Assembly (NCBI RefSeq): GCF_016735615.1
Contig: NZ_JAERSF010000002.1
Coordinates: 372,001-436,000, forward strand
DNA: 64,000 nt
DNA from: Flavobacterium tagetis
GTDB taxonomy: Bacteria > Bacteroidota > Bacteroidia > Flavobacteriales > Flavobacteriaceae
Direction: 5' to 3'
Shown here: in pieces, positions 28,030 to 36,687 of the stretch
Layout of the letters: each line of letters begins with the position of its first letter
How positions within the stretch are numbered: position 1 is the stretch's first letter
Position numbers and translations under genes: made by a program
Notes under the pieces: generated by a model
Databases searched by the model: none
The model's input: only the letters and a program-made list of their open reading frames with translations
What the model was told of the DNA's origin: nothing

Positions 28030-29286
28030 TTATAAATTCTGTAGTTCTTTCTTTTGAAATTTTTGATACAGTTTGTATTTCGCACCTTTTACAATCTGAG
28101 ATTTGTAAATTCCAACAGAACCAGAAGAAAAATAAGCAATTGTGCAGGCGATTGCAATGAAGATTCCAGGAGCAATCCCAAATAATTCCATTCCCATTAC
28201 TGTGCAGGCAATAGGAGTGTGGGTTGCACCAGAGAAAACAGCAACAAATCCGATTCCTGCTAAAAGAGCAATTGGCATTGGAATTACGGTTGATAAAGCG
28301 CTTCCTAAAGTAGCTCCAACAAAGAATAAAGGTGTTACTTCTCCGCCTTTAAAACCAGCTCCTAGTGTAAATCCTGTAAATAAGATTTTAAGCAGAAAAT
28401 CATACCACTGGTTTGGATTTGAAAAGGAATCAACAATAACAGGAACGCCTAATCCTGAGAATTTCGTAAATCCTAAACCCGCAATCGCAATGGCTAATAC
28501 AATACCTCCAATTACAGGGCGAAGCGGTGGATATTTAATATTTTTTGAAAAAAGAGAACCCCAAAAATGTGTGCTTCTAGAGAATAATAAAGCTGCAAAT
28601 CCAGATAAAACCCCAACAATTAGAGTGAAAATAATATTGTTTAAGCTAAGTTCTGGAATTGTTGGAATGCTGTAATGTGTATGTTTTATTTCCCAGAATT
28701 CTACAGTGAAATATGCGGCGTAAGCCACTAGAAAAGAAAGCAGAATACTTTTAAAATTAATTTTACTGAAATACAAAACTTCCAAAGCGAAAATTGCGCC
28801 GGCTAAAGGAGTTCCAAAAACAGAAGCAAAACCCGCACTGATTCCGAGAATGATTAAAATTCTGCGTTCTGAATTATCAAGATTGAAAAACTTGGTAAAC
28901 TGATCGGCAATTGCGCCTCCCATTTGTACCGCAGTTCCTTCTCGCCCTGCAGATCCTCCAAACAAATGGGTGAGTAGTGTTCCTAAAAGAACTAAAGGAG
29001 CCATTTTAAAAGGAATGACTTTCTTAGGATTTTCGTATTCTTCGAGCAAAAGATTATTTCCTTTTGTAACTGATTCTCCCCAATAATAATAACTCAATCC
29101 AACCAGAAATCCGCCGAAAGGCAAAAGCCAGATAATCCAATCGTGCTGAATTCTAAATTGTGTAACCCATTCTAGAGAAACTAAAAAGAAAGCAGATGTA
29201 GAACCTGAAAATATACCAACTAAAGCACAGATAAGAATCCATTTAGGAAGTGAAAGCAGGAATTGTCTTGGATTTAAGGAAGTCAT
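28030..29286 (-). CDS. ClC-type anion transporter, possible CLC-F fluoride/proton antiporter
   Basis: 418 residues with about ten membrane helices. The gating-glutamate motif is SAGREGTAVQMGG (about 107-119), and a later GFKGGEVTPLFFVG matches the ClC anion site region. The usual GSGIP chloride motif is absent: at that place the sequence reads TKGNNLLLEEYENPKKVIP, a form I associate with the CLC-F fluoride branch. That assignment is tentative, and I found no fluoride riboswitch upstream. It is monocistronic, followed by a repeat-filled gap. Confidence 0.82.
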   Translation of the reverse strand: MTSLNPRQFLLSLPKWILICALVGIFSGSTSAFFLVSLEWVTQFRIQHDWIIWLLPFGGFLVGLSYYYWGESVTKGNNLLLEEYENPKKVIPFKMAPLVLLGTLLTHLFGGSAGREGTAVQMGGAIADQFTKFFNLDNSERRILIILGISAGFASVFGTPLAGAIFALEVLYFSKINFKSILLSFLVAYAAYFTVEFWEIKHTHYSIPTIPELSLNNIIFTLIVGVLSGFAALLFSRSTHFWGSLFSKNIKYPPLRPVIGGIVLAIAIAGLGFTKFSGLGVPVIVDSFSNPNQWYDFLLKILFTGFTLGAGFKGGEVTPLFFVGATLGSALSTVIPMPIALLAGIGFVAVFSGATHTPIACTVMGMELFGIAPGIFIAIACTIAYFSSGSVGIYKSQIVKGAKYKLYQKFQKKELQNL

Positions 29287-29302
29287 TAATGAATTCTAAA
29301 AG

Positions 29303-29426
29303 TTTGCCACGAATTTCGCCAATTTTCACGAATTTAAAGAAAAAAAAATTTAAATCCATTATCCCGATAGCTATCGGGAGTGGCATAAGAAAAATAATTA
29401 GTGGAATTAGTGAAATTCGTGGCAAA
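29303..29426. repeat. Composite palindromic intergenic repeat
   Basis: Outer arms TTTGCCACGAATTTC (29303-29317) and GAAATTCGTGGCAAA (29412-29426) are perfectly complementary. They enclose a perfect 16-bp palindrome CCCGATAGCTATCGGG (29363-29378). It lies between the ClC gene start and the RidA gene end. Confidence 0.8.
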
Positions 29427-29434
29427 AAAAAATA

Positions 29435-29815
29435 TTATACTACAGCAGTAAATTCTATTTCAACCAAATATTCAGGAGCAACCAATTTACTGATTCCGTA
29501 AAATCCTGTAGTTGGTTTTACATCTTTAAAGAAAGCAGAGTGTGCTCTAGCCACTTCTTCGAAAGTAGAAACGTCTGTTGTAAAAATTCTTGTTCTAATA
29601 ACATCTTTCATACCTACATTTAAATCTTCTAAAACTTTTTCAACTCGCTCCAAAATATTATAGGTTTGAGCATAAGCGTCATCAGCTTTTACTTTATCGC
29701 CGTCAACAAGGGCTACAGTGCCAGAAACTTCAACAATATTGCCAATTCTTACGGCACGGCAATATCCCATTTTGTCTTCCCACGGAGATCCAGTTAAGAT
29801 GTTTTCTCTTTTCAT
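29435..29815 (-). CDS. RidA family enamine/imine deaminase
   Basis: 126 residues with the YjgF/YER057c/UK114 fold. It begins with GSPWEDKMGYCRAVRIGNIVEVSG, and the catalytic Arg region appears as GMKDVIRTRIFTTDV; the C-terminal LVAPEYLVEIEFTAVV is typical. RidA proteins hydrolyse reactive enamine intermediates from PLP enzymes. This subgroup (with the S-W-E start) may differ in substrate. It is monocistronic. Confidence 0.85.
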   Translation of the reverse strand: MKRENILTGSPWEDKMGYCRAVRIGNIVEVSGTVALVDGDKVKADDAYAQTYNILERVEKVLEDLNVGMKDVIRTRIFTTDVSTFEEVARAHSAFFKDVKPTTGFYGISKLVAPEYLVEIEFTAVV

Positions 29816-29959
29816 TTTTTATAATTTTTGCGAATTTGTCTGTATGGTTTAAAAGCAAATTCAGGTTAATTAAAGTTGACGCAATTTAAGAATTATGCTT
29901 CTGTCAGCGATTAAAAAAAGCTTGAAATCAATTCAGAAATCAAGCTTTTTTGTGATATT

Positions 29960-30265
29960 TTATTCGGTTTCTTTTTCTTCGTACAGTCGAAGCTTGTTTT
30001 GTACCGTATTTAAATTTTGCTGCAAGGTTTCAATCTTATTCAAAAGGTTTGCAATAGCATCAATTCCTTCCAGATTTATTTTGAGATCATAATGCATGCG
30101 AATCATTTTTTCAACAGTTGGAAGCTGTTCTGGTTCTAAAAATTCATCATTTTCTTCCGTAATAATATGTATGAGTCCATAATTATTAAGTTCGGTAATG
30201 AAAGTGTTTTCAATTTCGTGGTAAATACAAAACTGTTTTATCTGGATCAAATTTTTATTTTTCAT
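29960..30265 (-). CDS. cbpM: Chaperone modulator CbpM
   Basis: 101 residues, a small two-helix-plus-coiled-coil protein ([40 protein letters not shown], then a coiled coil from about 70). CbpM binds the J-domain of CbpA and restrains it. The start overlaps the cbpA stop by 4 bases, so the two are translationally coupled, as expected for partner proteins. Confidence 0.85.
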   Translation of the reverse strand: MKNKNLIQIKQFCIYHEIENTFITELNNYGLIHIITEENDEFLEPEQLPTVEKMIRMHYDLKINLEGIDAIANLLNKIETLQQNLNTVQNKLRLYEEKETE

Positions 30266-31191
30266 GACTTTCTTAGTTTTGCTAATTCTTCAAATAATTC
30301 TTTTTCTTTATCCGACAGTTTTGTTGGAAGTTTTATGGTGTACGTAATGTATAAATCACCAAACTGATTCTCTTTTTTGTAAACAGGAAAGCCCTTTCCT
30401 TTCAGCTTCACTTTGGTTCCAGGCTGAGTTTCTGCTGGAACTTTGATTTTTACTTTTCCGTCGAAAGTATTGATATAAGTTTCTCCACCTAAAATTGCAG
30501 TGTACAAATCAATAGGAGCGTCGGCATACAAATTATTGCCTTCTCTTTTAAAATCTGAATTATTAGAAATTATAAAAGTGATGTATAAATCTCCGTTTGG
30601 TCCGCCATTTACACCAGGTCCGCCATGATTTGGAATTTTAATAATCTGTCCGTTTTCTACACCAGCAGGAATCGTAATTCGGATATTTTTTCCGTTTACG
30701 GTTAAGTTTTGTTTGTGTGTTGTATAAGCGGCTTTTAAGTCTAATTCCAGTTCGGCATTAAAATCCTGTCCTCTATATTTAGCCTGCGTTCTGCTTCTGC
30801 CTGCACCTCCTCCATACATCGAATTGAAGAATTCCGAAAAATCACTGCCCGAAAAATCTCCACCTCCAAAACCAGAGAAATCGCCTTCAGAATATTGATA
30901 ACCGCCTTGCTGTCTGCTTTGCTGTTGTTGATTCGGATCGTAGCCTGCTTTTTCAAATTCATCGGCGTGTTTCCAATCTTTTCCGTATTTATCGTATTTT
31001 TTTCGATTTTCAGGATTGCTTAAAACTTCGTTAGCTTCATTGATTTCCTTGAATTTTTTTTCGGCTTCTTTATCATTTGGATTCAAATCGGGATGATATT
31101 TTCTTGCCAGTTTTCGATATGCTTTTTTGATATCTGCTTCAGTGGCCGATTTTGTAACATCCAATACTTTGTAATAATCTATATAATCCAT
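30262..31191 (-). CDS. cbpA: DnaJ-like co-chaperone CbpA
   Basis: 309 residues. The J-domain (1-70) has [17 protein letters not shown] with the essential HPD. A Gly/Gln/Ser-rich hinge (about 85-130) follows, and then two C-terminal substrate-binding domains ([16 protein letters not shown]..., [18 protein letters not shown]). It lacks the zinc-finger of DnaJ, so it is CbpA/DnaJB-type. It works with DnaK in the cytoplasm and is coupled to cbpM. Confidence 0.92.
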   Translation of the reverse strand: MDYIDYYKVLDVTKSATEADIKKAYRKLARKYHPDLNPNDKEAEKKFKEINEANEVLSNPENRKKYDKYGKDWKHADEFEKAGYDPNQQQQSRQQGGYQYSEGDFSGFGGGDFSGSDFSEFFNSMYGGGAGRSRTQAKYRGQDFNAELELDLKAAYTTHKQNLTVNGKNIRITIPAGVENGQIIKIPNHGGPGVNGGPNGDLYITFIISNNSDFKREGNNLYADAPIDLYTAILGGETYINTFDGKVKIKVPAETQPGTKVKLKGKGFPVYKKENQFGDLYITYTIKLPTKLSDKEKELFEELAKLRKS

Positions 31192-31394
31192 TTTCTTGAG
31201 ATTTTAAATGGTAAAATAAATCTTTGAAGTTAAGAATAAGTTGTTAATAATCAAAATGCTGAGTGTTTTTATAAAGTGATTTTTTGGAATTTGGAATTTT
31301 CAGATTTGAAATTTATTTTTTTAAAAGTAAAAAATCTTGGCAGGTTTTTTGATTCCAAAAATTAGCTTAATTTAATGTTATAAAACTCCTAAAG

Positions 31395-31426
31395 TTGTAG
31401 CAAGTAAGTAAATTATACTATTTTTG
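31395..31426 (+). promoter_or_regulatory. Promoter of the secreted protein gene at 31486
   Basis: TTG (31395-31397), a 21-base spacer and TATTTTTG (31419-31426) fit the Bacteroidetes consensus. The start codon is about 55 bases after the expected transcription start. Confidence 0.55.
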
Positions 31427-31485
31427 TGAAGCTGGACTTTTGATTTATATTAATTATAAAAGGCGATTCGATAATATTTTTTTCA

Positions 31486-32199
31486 ATGAAGCACATTTTA
31501 TTTTTCATATTATTTTTTACTGCAATATCAGTATCAGCCCAAATTGAGTCTAGTACTAAATTTAAAACTATTCCTGGGGGGAAATTTACTGCCAAGCCTA
31601 AAAAGACTCCGATCCCTGAAGTCAAAGATCCGCAGGCAGAGTTTAATGATATGCCAGCGATTAAAACTCCAAATGTTTTTGAAAATACGACTATAACTCC
31701 AAAATCAAAGTTTCAAATTGGAGAAGAAAAAAGCAAATTTACGATGTCTACAGAAACCGATTTTGCTAATCCAGGCGATCGATATGTAGCAAAAATGGAG
31801 AAAGATTTAGATAAATCTTTAAAAGATGCTGGTTTAAGAGAAGGACGCGGAGTATTGGTGAAGAAAAATATTTCGTTGGGAGATTTTAAAACGAAATCGG
31901 AATATTTTATAGTGAAATTCCGTGATTTTGGAGCAATTGACGGTGATTTGGTGAAAGTTTCTTCAAATGATCACGTAATTCGCGATAGAATTTTATTGGA
32001 TTCTAATTTCCAGCAAGTAAAAATTAATCTTACGCAAGGCTTTAATAAATTAGATTTCGAAGCTTTAAATATAGGTTCACTAGGAGGAAACACTGCAGAA
32101 ATACAAGTTTATGACGATAAAGGCAATCTGGTAACAAATGATTATTGGGATAATCTAGCTGCCGGATTTAAAGCTTCTATTGTTGTGACGAAAGAATAG
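31486..32199 (+). CDS. Secreted hypothetical protein
   Basis: 237 residues with signal peptide (MKHILFFILFFTAISVSAQ). A Pro/Lys/Thr-rich central region (about 30-95) precedes a beta-rich C-terminal domain (about 150-237, IRDRILLDSNFQQVKINLTQGFNKLDFEALNIG ... EIQVYDDKGNLV) that looks like an immunoglobulin-like or carbohydrate-associated module. The family is conserved in Flavobacteria, with no function I can name. It has its own promoter and is followed by a palindromic repeat. Confidence 0.75.
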   Translation: MKHILFFILFFTAISVSAQIESSTKFKTIPGGKFTAKPKKTPIPEVKDPQAEFNDMPAIKTPNVFENTTITPKSKFQIGEEKSKFTMSTETDFANPGDRYVAKMEKDLDKSLKDAGLREGRGVLVKKNISLGDFKTKSEYFIVKFRDFGAIDGDLVKVSSNDHVIRDRILLDSNFQQVKINLTQGFNKLDFEALNIGSLGGNTAEIQVYDDKGNLVTNDYWDNLAAGFKASIVVTKE

Positions 32200-32213
32200 A
32201 GCACTTTTAGTGC

Positions 32214-32334
32214 TAGGTTCAAAGTAACAAAGGTTCAAAGGGACAAAGTTTTATACTTCGTTTACCTTTGAACCTTTTTTATTGAGTTGGAGCAGAAACC
32301 TCTGAACCTTTGCCGCTTTGAACCTTTGAACCTC
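32214..32334. repeat. GGTTCAAAG-type palindromic intergenic repeat
   Basis: AGGTTCAAAG occurs in tandem on the left side (from 32214 and from 32230). CTTTGAACCT recurs on the right (from 32266 and from 32317). The element sits between two convergent genes and could act as a terminator hairpin. Confidence 0.75.
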
Positions 32335-32339
32335 AAAAT

Positions 32340-32867
32340 TTAAAACGGATCCGCAGTCACTTTAAATTCCATTTCTGCTTTTACCGTTACATCTTGCGTT
32401 AAGGTTTCTTTTAAAGTTACTTTAGTTCTAATTTTGTAATTATCTGCTTTAATATATTCATCTAATCTTTTATCTGTACAAATTAAATCGACTGAATTGC
32501 TTGATACATTAATGTTATCTGCATACGCCAATTCTATTTCTTCTGAATTCGCCGTTGAGATATACAAATGAACAGATTTTAAAAATGTAAAAGTTTTATC
32601 GGACGGATCTGTAATGGATAATTTCAGTGATCTGATTTTTACATCTTTTACCAAACTTGCTTTTGTTTTATTATTTTCAAACTCAGCCGAAGAATTGGTT
32701 GTAACTTCTGGAGTAATTATTTCCGAAGGTAGGTTGATTGGCGAAGTACTTTGAATTTTAATCGAAGCATTGTTCGAAATAGTAAATGTCAATAAATCAT
32801 CGACAGTATTACAAGAAGAAAAAAAGATTGACAGAAAAGCCGTCAATGCGATAAGTTTTGATTTCAT
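32340..32867 (-). CDS. Putative lipoprotein (175 aa)
   Basis: ATG 32867 begins a lipoprotein signal (MKSKLIALTAFLSIFFSSCN); the frame extends upstream to 32936 into a repeat element and is not coding there. The mature protein is beta-rich with no recognised domain (LKSVHLYISTANSEEIELAY, VTLKETLTQDVTVKAEMEF). It is flanked on both sides by GGTTCAAAG-type repeats, at 32214-32334 and 32929-33004. Confidence 0.72.
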   Translation of the reverse strand: MKSKLIALTAFLSIFFSSCNTVDDLLTFTISNNASIKIQSTSPINLPSEIITPEVTTNSSAEFENNKTKASLVKDVKIRSLKLSITDPSDKTFTFLKSVHLYISTANSEEIELAYADNINVSSNSVDLICTDKRLDEYIKADNYKIRTKVTLKETLTQDVTVKAEMEFKVTADPF

Positions 32868-32928
32868 AGTTAAATTTAATTGGGTTTTCGTTAGATACGA
32901 ATTTTTGGATTGTTTGGATTTTTTTTTG

Positions 32929-33004
32929 AGGTCCAAAGTTACAAAGGTTCAAAGGGACAAAGAAAAAAAACTTTGAACCTTTGTAACTCAGAACCTTTGA
33001 ACCT
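32929..33004. repeat. GGTTCAAAG-type palindromic intergenic repeat, second copy
   Basis: An 18-bp perfect inverted repeat (32937-32954 with 32971-32988, AGTTACAAAGGTTCAAAG and complement), flanked by further GGTTCAAAG words. It lies in the upstream region shared by the lipoprotein gene and guaA. Confidence 0.8.
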
Positions 33005-33056
33005 AAAAATCGGAACGTAGAAAAAAAATATTTATTTTTTCAACGTTCCGATTTTT
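33005..33056. promoter_or_regulatory. 14-bp perfect inverted repeat before guaA
   Basis: AAAAATCGGAACGT (33005-33018) and its exact complement (33043-33056) are separated by 24 bases. The right arm overlaps the TTTG box of the guaA promoter. It could be a terminator-like hairpin or an operator. Confidence 0.55.
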
Positions 33057-33083
33057 GAATTTCGAATATAAAAAGTACTTTTG
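33054..33083 (+). promoter_or_regulatory. Promoter of guaA
   Basis: TTTG (33054-33057), an 18-base spacer and TACTTTTG (33076-33083) give a close consensus match. The guaA ATG starts only four bases later, so the message may be leaderless. Confidence 0.65.
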
Positions 33084-33086
33084 CGC

Positions 33087-34616
33087 ATGCAACACAACGT
33101 ACTTATTTTAGATTTCGGATCGCAATATACTCAGCTTATTGCGCGTAGAGTTCGCGAATTAAATATATTCTGCGAAATTTTTCCTTACAATCACATTCCA
33201 AGTGATTTATCAAGTTATAAAGCCGTAATTTTAGGAGGAAGTCCTTTCTCTGTTAGAGGAGAAGATGCACCGCATCCTGATTTATCGCAAATTAGAGGTA
33301 AAATGCCTTTACTTGCTGTTTGTTACGGAGCACAATATTTAGCACACTTTAGTGGTGGAGAAGTTGCTGCTTCAAACACAAGAGAATACGGAAGAGCTAA
33401 CTTGTCTTATATTAAAGAAGGCGAAACTTTCTTTGATGGAGTTTCAGAAAATAGCCAAGTTTGGATGAGCCATAGCGATAGTATCAAAGCGCTTCCAACA
33501 AATGCTGTAAAGCTTGCAAGCACACATGATGTAGAATTTGCAGCTTATAAAATTGAAGGCGAAACTACTTATGCAATTCAGTACCATCCAGAGGTTTACC
33601 ATTCAACAGATGGGAAAAAAATGCTGGAAAACTTCTTGGTTAAAATTGCTGAAGTTCCTCAAAACTTTACTCCAAATGCTTTCGTGGACGAAATGGTAGC
33701 AGAACTAAAAGAGAAATTAGGAAACGATAAAGTGGTTCTTGGTTTATCTGGAGGAGTAGATTCTACTGTGGCAGCAGTTTTATTAAACAAAGCAATCGGA
33801 CAAAATTTATACTGTATCTTCGTTAACAACGGGCTTTTACGTAAAAACGAATTCCAAAATGTATTAGATCAATACAAAGGAATGGGATTAAACGTAAAAG
33901 GTGTAGATGCTGGAGATCGTTTCCTTGGCGAATTAGCAGGAATTAGTGACCCAGAAACAAAACGTAAAACAATTGGTCGTGTATTTATCGAAGTTTTTGA
34001 TGATGAATCACACTTATTAGAAGACGTAAAATGGTTAGCACAAGGAACAATTTACCCAGACGTTATTGAATCTGTTTCGGTAAAAGGACCATCTGCAACT
34101 ATTAAATCACATCACAACGTGGGTGGATTGCCAGATTATATGAAATTAAAAATTGTAGAACCACTTAGAATGTTGTTTAAAGACGAAGTTCGTAGAGTAG
34201 GAGCTACATTAGGAATAGATCCTGAATTGCTAGGAAGACACCCTTTCCCAGGACCAGGATTATCAATCAGAATTTTAGGAGATATTACTCCAGAAAAAGT
34301 ACAGATTTTACAAGATGTAGATTCTGTATTTATCGAAGGATTAAAATCTTGGGGATTATACGATAAAGTTTGGCAGGCTGGAGCAATCTTGCTTCCTGTA
34401 AACAGTGTTGGAGTTATGGGCGATGAGCGTACTTACGAAAAAGTAGTAGCGCTTAGAGCTGTAGAATCAACAGATGGTATGACTGCTGACTGGGTTCATT
34501 TACCTTACGATTTCTTGATGAAAGTGTCTAATGACATCATCAATAAAGTAAAAGGCGTGAATCGTGTAGTTTACGATATTAGTTCAAAACCACCTGCAAC
34601 AATTGAGTGGGAATAG
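33087..34616 (+). CDS. guaA: GMP synthase (glutamine-hydrolysing)
   Basis: 509 residues from ATG 33087 ([21 protein letters not shown]). The upstream TTG at 33081 is inside the promoter. The N-terminal class I glutamine amidotransferase has the catalytic Cys in [10 protein letters not shown] (about 80) and the His/Glu in YHPEVYHS. The ATP pyrophosphatase domain has [11 protein letters not shown] (about 222), and the dimerisation domain ends IEWE. It converts XMP to GMP in the cytoplasm. Confidence 0.96.
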   Translation: MQHNVLILDFGSQYTQLIARRVRELNIFCEIFPYNHIPSDLSSYKAVILGGSPFSVRGEDAPHPDLSQIRGKMPLLAVCYGAQYLAHFSGGEVAASNTREYGRANLSYIKEGETFFDGVSENSQVWMSHSDSIKALPTNAVKLASTHDVEFAAYKIEGETTYAIQYHPEVYHSTDGKKMLENFLVKIAEVPQNFTPNAFVDEMVAELKEKLGNDKVVLGLSGGVDSTVAAVLLNKAIGQNLYCIFVNNGLLRKNEFQNVLDQYKGMGLNVKGVDAGDRFLGELAGISDPETKRKTIGRVFIEVFDDESHLLEDVKWLAQGTIYPDVIESVSVKGPSATIKSHHNVGGLPDYMKLKIVEPLRMLFKDEVRRVGATLGIDPELLGRHPFPGPGLSIRILGDITPEKVQILQDVDSVFIEGLKSWGLYDKVWQAGAILLPVNSVGVMGDERTYEKVVALRAVESTDGMTADWVHLPYDFLMKVSNDIINKVKGVNRVVYDISSKPPATIEWE

Positions 34617-34627
34617 TAGCATAATTT

Positions 34628-34665
34628 AAAATTAAGGTCTTACATTTGTAAGGCCTTAATTTTTT
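34628..34665 (+). terminator. Terminator of guaA
   Basis: An extended stem (about 34628-34644 with 34647-34663, with one wobble pair) followed by T residues, 12 bases past the guaA stop. Confidence 0.75.
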
Positions 34666-34679
34666 ATAACCTACTATTT

Positions 34680-36593
34680 ATGAGAGAACTTTTAACAATT
34701 TCTCTTGTGTTTATTTTGTCTTTTAACAAAATAACTGCGCAAGATTCAATTATCGAGCATAAGATTCAAAAAGGTGAAACTGCTTATTTTATTGCCCAAA
34801 AGTATAAGGTTTCTATCGATGAGATTTACAAATTCAACCCCGAATCGCAAAACGGAATCAAAGACAATCAGGTTTTAAAGATTCCAGTTCACAACTCAGA
34901 AAATGCAACTTCAAAGCAGCAAACCCATATTGTTGCGCCAAAAGAAACATTGTTTGGTTTATCAAAACAATATCATGTTTCGGTTGAAGCTATTCAGAAT
35001 GCTAATCAGGAAATTTTGGCCAGCGGACTTCAAATTGGTCAGGAACTCATTATTCCTCAAAATTCGGATCATTCTTCAAAACAAGAAAATGTAGTTTCTT
35101 CCAAAACTACACATCAAGTCATGGCTAAAGAATCTTTGTTTAGCATTGCCAGACAATACAATGTTTCGGTTCAGGACTTAGAAAACCTCAATAAAGACAT
35201 TTTAATTAACGGATTGCAGATTGGCCAGACCATTTCAATTCCGAACAAGAGAAAAACTTTAGACGGAAGAGTTCGCGTTATCAATCAGGAAACTGTTTTT
35301 CATGTGGTTGAACCAAAAGAGACCAAGTTTTCGATTGCAAAGAAATATGGCATTTCAATCGACCAATTAGAATCTCAAAATCCTGAAATTGTAAGCGGAT
35401 TAATTGTTGGGAACAAATTAGCGATCAATACTTCTGCAATAAAACCTGCAAATGAGAGTGAAGAATTAATGCTGGCGTTGGCTGAAAAACAAGTTGTTGT
35501 TGAAAAAACAAAAGCCAAAACAGTCGAAATTGAAGATTTGAAAGATCGTTTGGTTGTTCAGAAAGAAATGAATCAGAAAATTATAAAAATTAATGATTTG
35601 AAAGTGAATCTGAATGATATGAATGGTTCTAAAGAAAACTCGGTTGAAAAACTGCGTCTGGTTTTAGAAGCCAATAAAAATGTACAGGATGTTTTAATGG
35701 CAAAATTAGATTCACTTGTCAATTCAATGAATGATGATTTGAAAGAATTGAAGCGAATGGATATTTTGAATGTTGAAGAATCGAAAAGATTAGAAAAACA
35801 ATCATCGGAAGGAATCAGTAAGACGAATGAATTATCATCTCAGTTAAAGAAAGAATTAGCAGAAAACAGAAAAGTGTATGCTGGATTGATGAATAAAGTG
35901 GAGAAAATTGCGGTTGAGGAAAATCAGGAGTATAAGAAGAAAATCCGCGAAAGCGAGAAAAAAGCCAATACAGAACCTTTGCAGCAGCGTTTGTCTTTAG
36001 AAGAAATTAAACGATATAAAGAAGAGCAAGAAAAAGGAGATGAAAAAAATCAGCTTTTGATTGCTAAAATTGATTCGCTTGACAATCAGAAAAAAATCGA
36101 AGTAAAAAGACATATCAGCAAAGCTTCATATTACAGTATGGAAGCTCGAAAGTTTGATGATAAACTAGCTTTAGTAAAATTGAAAAAATATCAGGACGAA
36201 GCAGTCAAAAAACAGAAAAAGAATAATACTGTTGAAAATTCGAAAACTATTTCGCTAGAAGAAATGAAACAGGAATTGAAAGACAATCCGTTACGACCTG
36301 ATAAAACAGTAAAAGTAGAAGTTTATGATAATCTTAGAGAAGTTTCGAACGGGTATTACTTAGTTTTGGGTATATTTACAGACGCAGTTGACCGAGACAA
36401 GCTTATTATGAAACTCATTGATTCTGGCGATTTTAATGCTAGTTTCTTTTTCAATATTAACAGCCTTTCGTACTATGTTTACAGCGATAAATTCGAAAAC
36501 ATGGAGGAAGTGCTGTACAAATGCAAGAAAAAAGAAGAAGATGAGTTATATAAAGAAATCATAATTGCCAAAGTAGAAATCGATTTGAGATGA
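34680..36593 (+). CDS. Multi-LysM secreted protein with coiled coil and SPOR-like C-terminus
   Basis: 637 residues with signal peptide (MRELLTISLVFILSFNKITAQ). Four LysM peptidoglycan-binding modules lie at about 26-70, 80-122, 140-186 and 208-250 (HKIQKGETAYFIAQKYKVSI, HIVAPKETLFGLSKQYHVS and so on). A long charged helical region (about 260-530) follows. The C-terminal part (about 545-637, YYLVLGIFTDAVDRDKLIMKL) has the outline of a SPOR-like domain. It is likely attached to peptidoglycan in the periplasm. The next gene also starts with LysM modules. Confidence 0.82.
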   Translation: MRELLTISLVFILSFNKITAQDSIIEHKIQKGETAYFIAQKYKVSIDEIYKFNPESQNGIKDNQVLKIPVHNSENATSKQQTHIVAPKETLFGLSKQYHVSVEAIQNANQEILASGLQIGQELIIPQNSDHSSKQENVVSSKTTHQVMAKESLFSIARQYNVSVQDLENLNKDILINGLQIGQTISIPNKRKTLDGRVRVINQETVFHVVEPKETKFSIAKKYGISIDQLESQNPEIVSGLIVGNKLAINTSAIKPANESEELMLALAEKQVVVEKTKAKTVEIEDLKDRLVVQKEMNQKIIKINDLKVNLNDMNGSKENSVEKLRLVLEANKNVQDVLMAKLDSLVNSMNDDLKELKRMDILNVEESKRLEKQSSEGISKTNELSSQLKKELAENRKVYAGLMNKVEKIAVEENQEYKKKIRESEKKANTEPLQQRLSLEEIKRYKEEQEKGDEKNQLLIAKIDSLDNQKKIEVKRHISKASYYSMEARKFDDKLALVKLKKYQDEAVKKQKKNNTVENSKTISLEEMKQELKDNPLRPDKTVKVEVYDNLREVSNGYYLVLGIFTDAVDRDKLIMKLIDSGDFNASFFFNINSLSYYVYSDKFENMEEVLYKCKKKEEDELYKEIIIAKVEIDLR

Positions 36594-36687
36594 TTTTTGA
36601 ATGAAATAACAAACGGCTCGAATTTTGCTTTTGGATAAATCTGTGAGATATTTTTAAATTAAAAATTAAATTGTTTTAAGCCATATT

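Noticed and set aside
28142..28675. 177-residue open frame on the plus strand
   Set aside because: It lies wholly antisense to the ClC gene, which has clear family motifs. The translation is low-complexity with no signature.
29287..29434. Fluoride riboswitch upstream of the ClC gene
   Set aside because: The gap is filled by palindromic repeats, and I could not find the conserved riboswitch core.
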